Of a stretch of DNA of 64,000 nucleotides, positions 63,951 through 64,000 are shown piece after piece. Below the pieces are notes generated by a model, which was not told where the DNA came from, searched no databases, and was given only the letters and a program-made list of their open reading frames with translations. The DNA comes from Arcuatula senhousia (taxonomy: Eukaryota; Mollusca; Bivalvia; Mytilida; Mytilidae), in assembly GCA_963971305.1 (NCBI GenBank), contig OZ020304.1, positions 79,670,355 to 79,734,354 of the forward strand, read 5' to 3'. The translations under genes and the position numbers were made by a program. Each line of letters begins with the position of its first letter. Positions within the stretch are counted from its first letter, which is position 1.

Positions 63951-64000
63951 GAAAAGCTGTTTAAGTTAATTAATTTGCAAGTATCTTTCACATTATAAAG

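Overview
The window is animal nuclear DNA: AT-rich, with GT-AG spliced genes and dense layers of transposable elements. The repeat families look like those of bivalve molluscs: elements whose ends carry CTCACCTG/CAGGTGAG, GACGACGAC-ended elements with atacgaccgca termini, a tRNA-derived SINE, Penelope-like fragments and a hammerhead-bearing tandem repeat. A mussel-like bivalve is my best guess. This is inferred from sequence character, not from a database search.

Two conserved host genes can be reconstructed exon by exon, with reading phase agreeing at every junction. On the minus strand, 20036 down to 757 holds 14 coding exons (714 codons) of PP4R3/SMEK, the regulatory subunit 3 of protein phosphatase 4. 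The last ~120 residues lie beyond the left edge. On the plus strand, 35429 to 48675 holds 8 coding exons (1361 codons) of a TANGO1/MIA3 homologue: signal peptide and MIA-type SH3 domain, a 3.3-kb exon coding an acidic repeat-rich luminal region, then the transmembrane exon. The cytosolic coiled-coil half lies beyond the right edge. The genes are divergently transcribed, and the 15.4 kb between them is packed with transposons.

Layout: 1-757, left edge with an unidentified plus-strand ORF. 757-20036, PP4R3, with introns containing a tandem hammerhead ribozyme repeat (1055-1976), several TIR elements and diverged interspersed repeats. 20037-27400, TIR elements, a Penelope-like RT fragment and a non-LTR RT fragment. 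27757-35220, a decayed non-LTR retrotransposon (ORF1, endonuclease, RT) carrying an inserted 458-bp MITE and a 1246-bp internal tandem duplication. 35429-48675, TANGO1. 48660-63420, about 240 copies of a 54-bp tandem repeat interrupted by a 1.6-kb foreign element. 63512-63950, a second tandem array of 39 bp.

The most unusual feature is that short tandem duplications have captured splice sites at three places. The 5' splice site of TANGO1 exon 8, together with the last 16 bases of that exon, is the repeating unit of the 13-kb array. The 3' splice site of TANGO1 exon 7 is duplicated exactly 54 nt upstream with an open in-frame extension. The 3' splice site of PP4R3 exon 11 is triplicated with a 41-bp period. 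A second notable feature is a 403-bp tandem unit carrying type-I hammerhead ribozyme motifs, resembling a retrozyme or a Penelope LTR.
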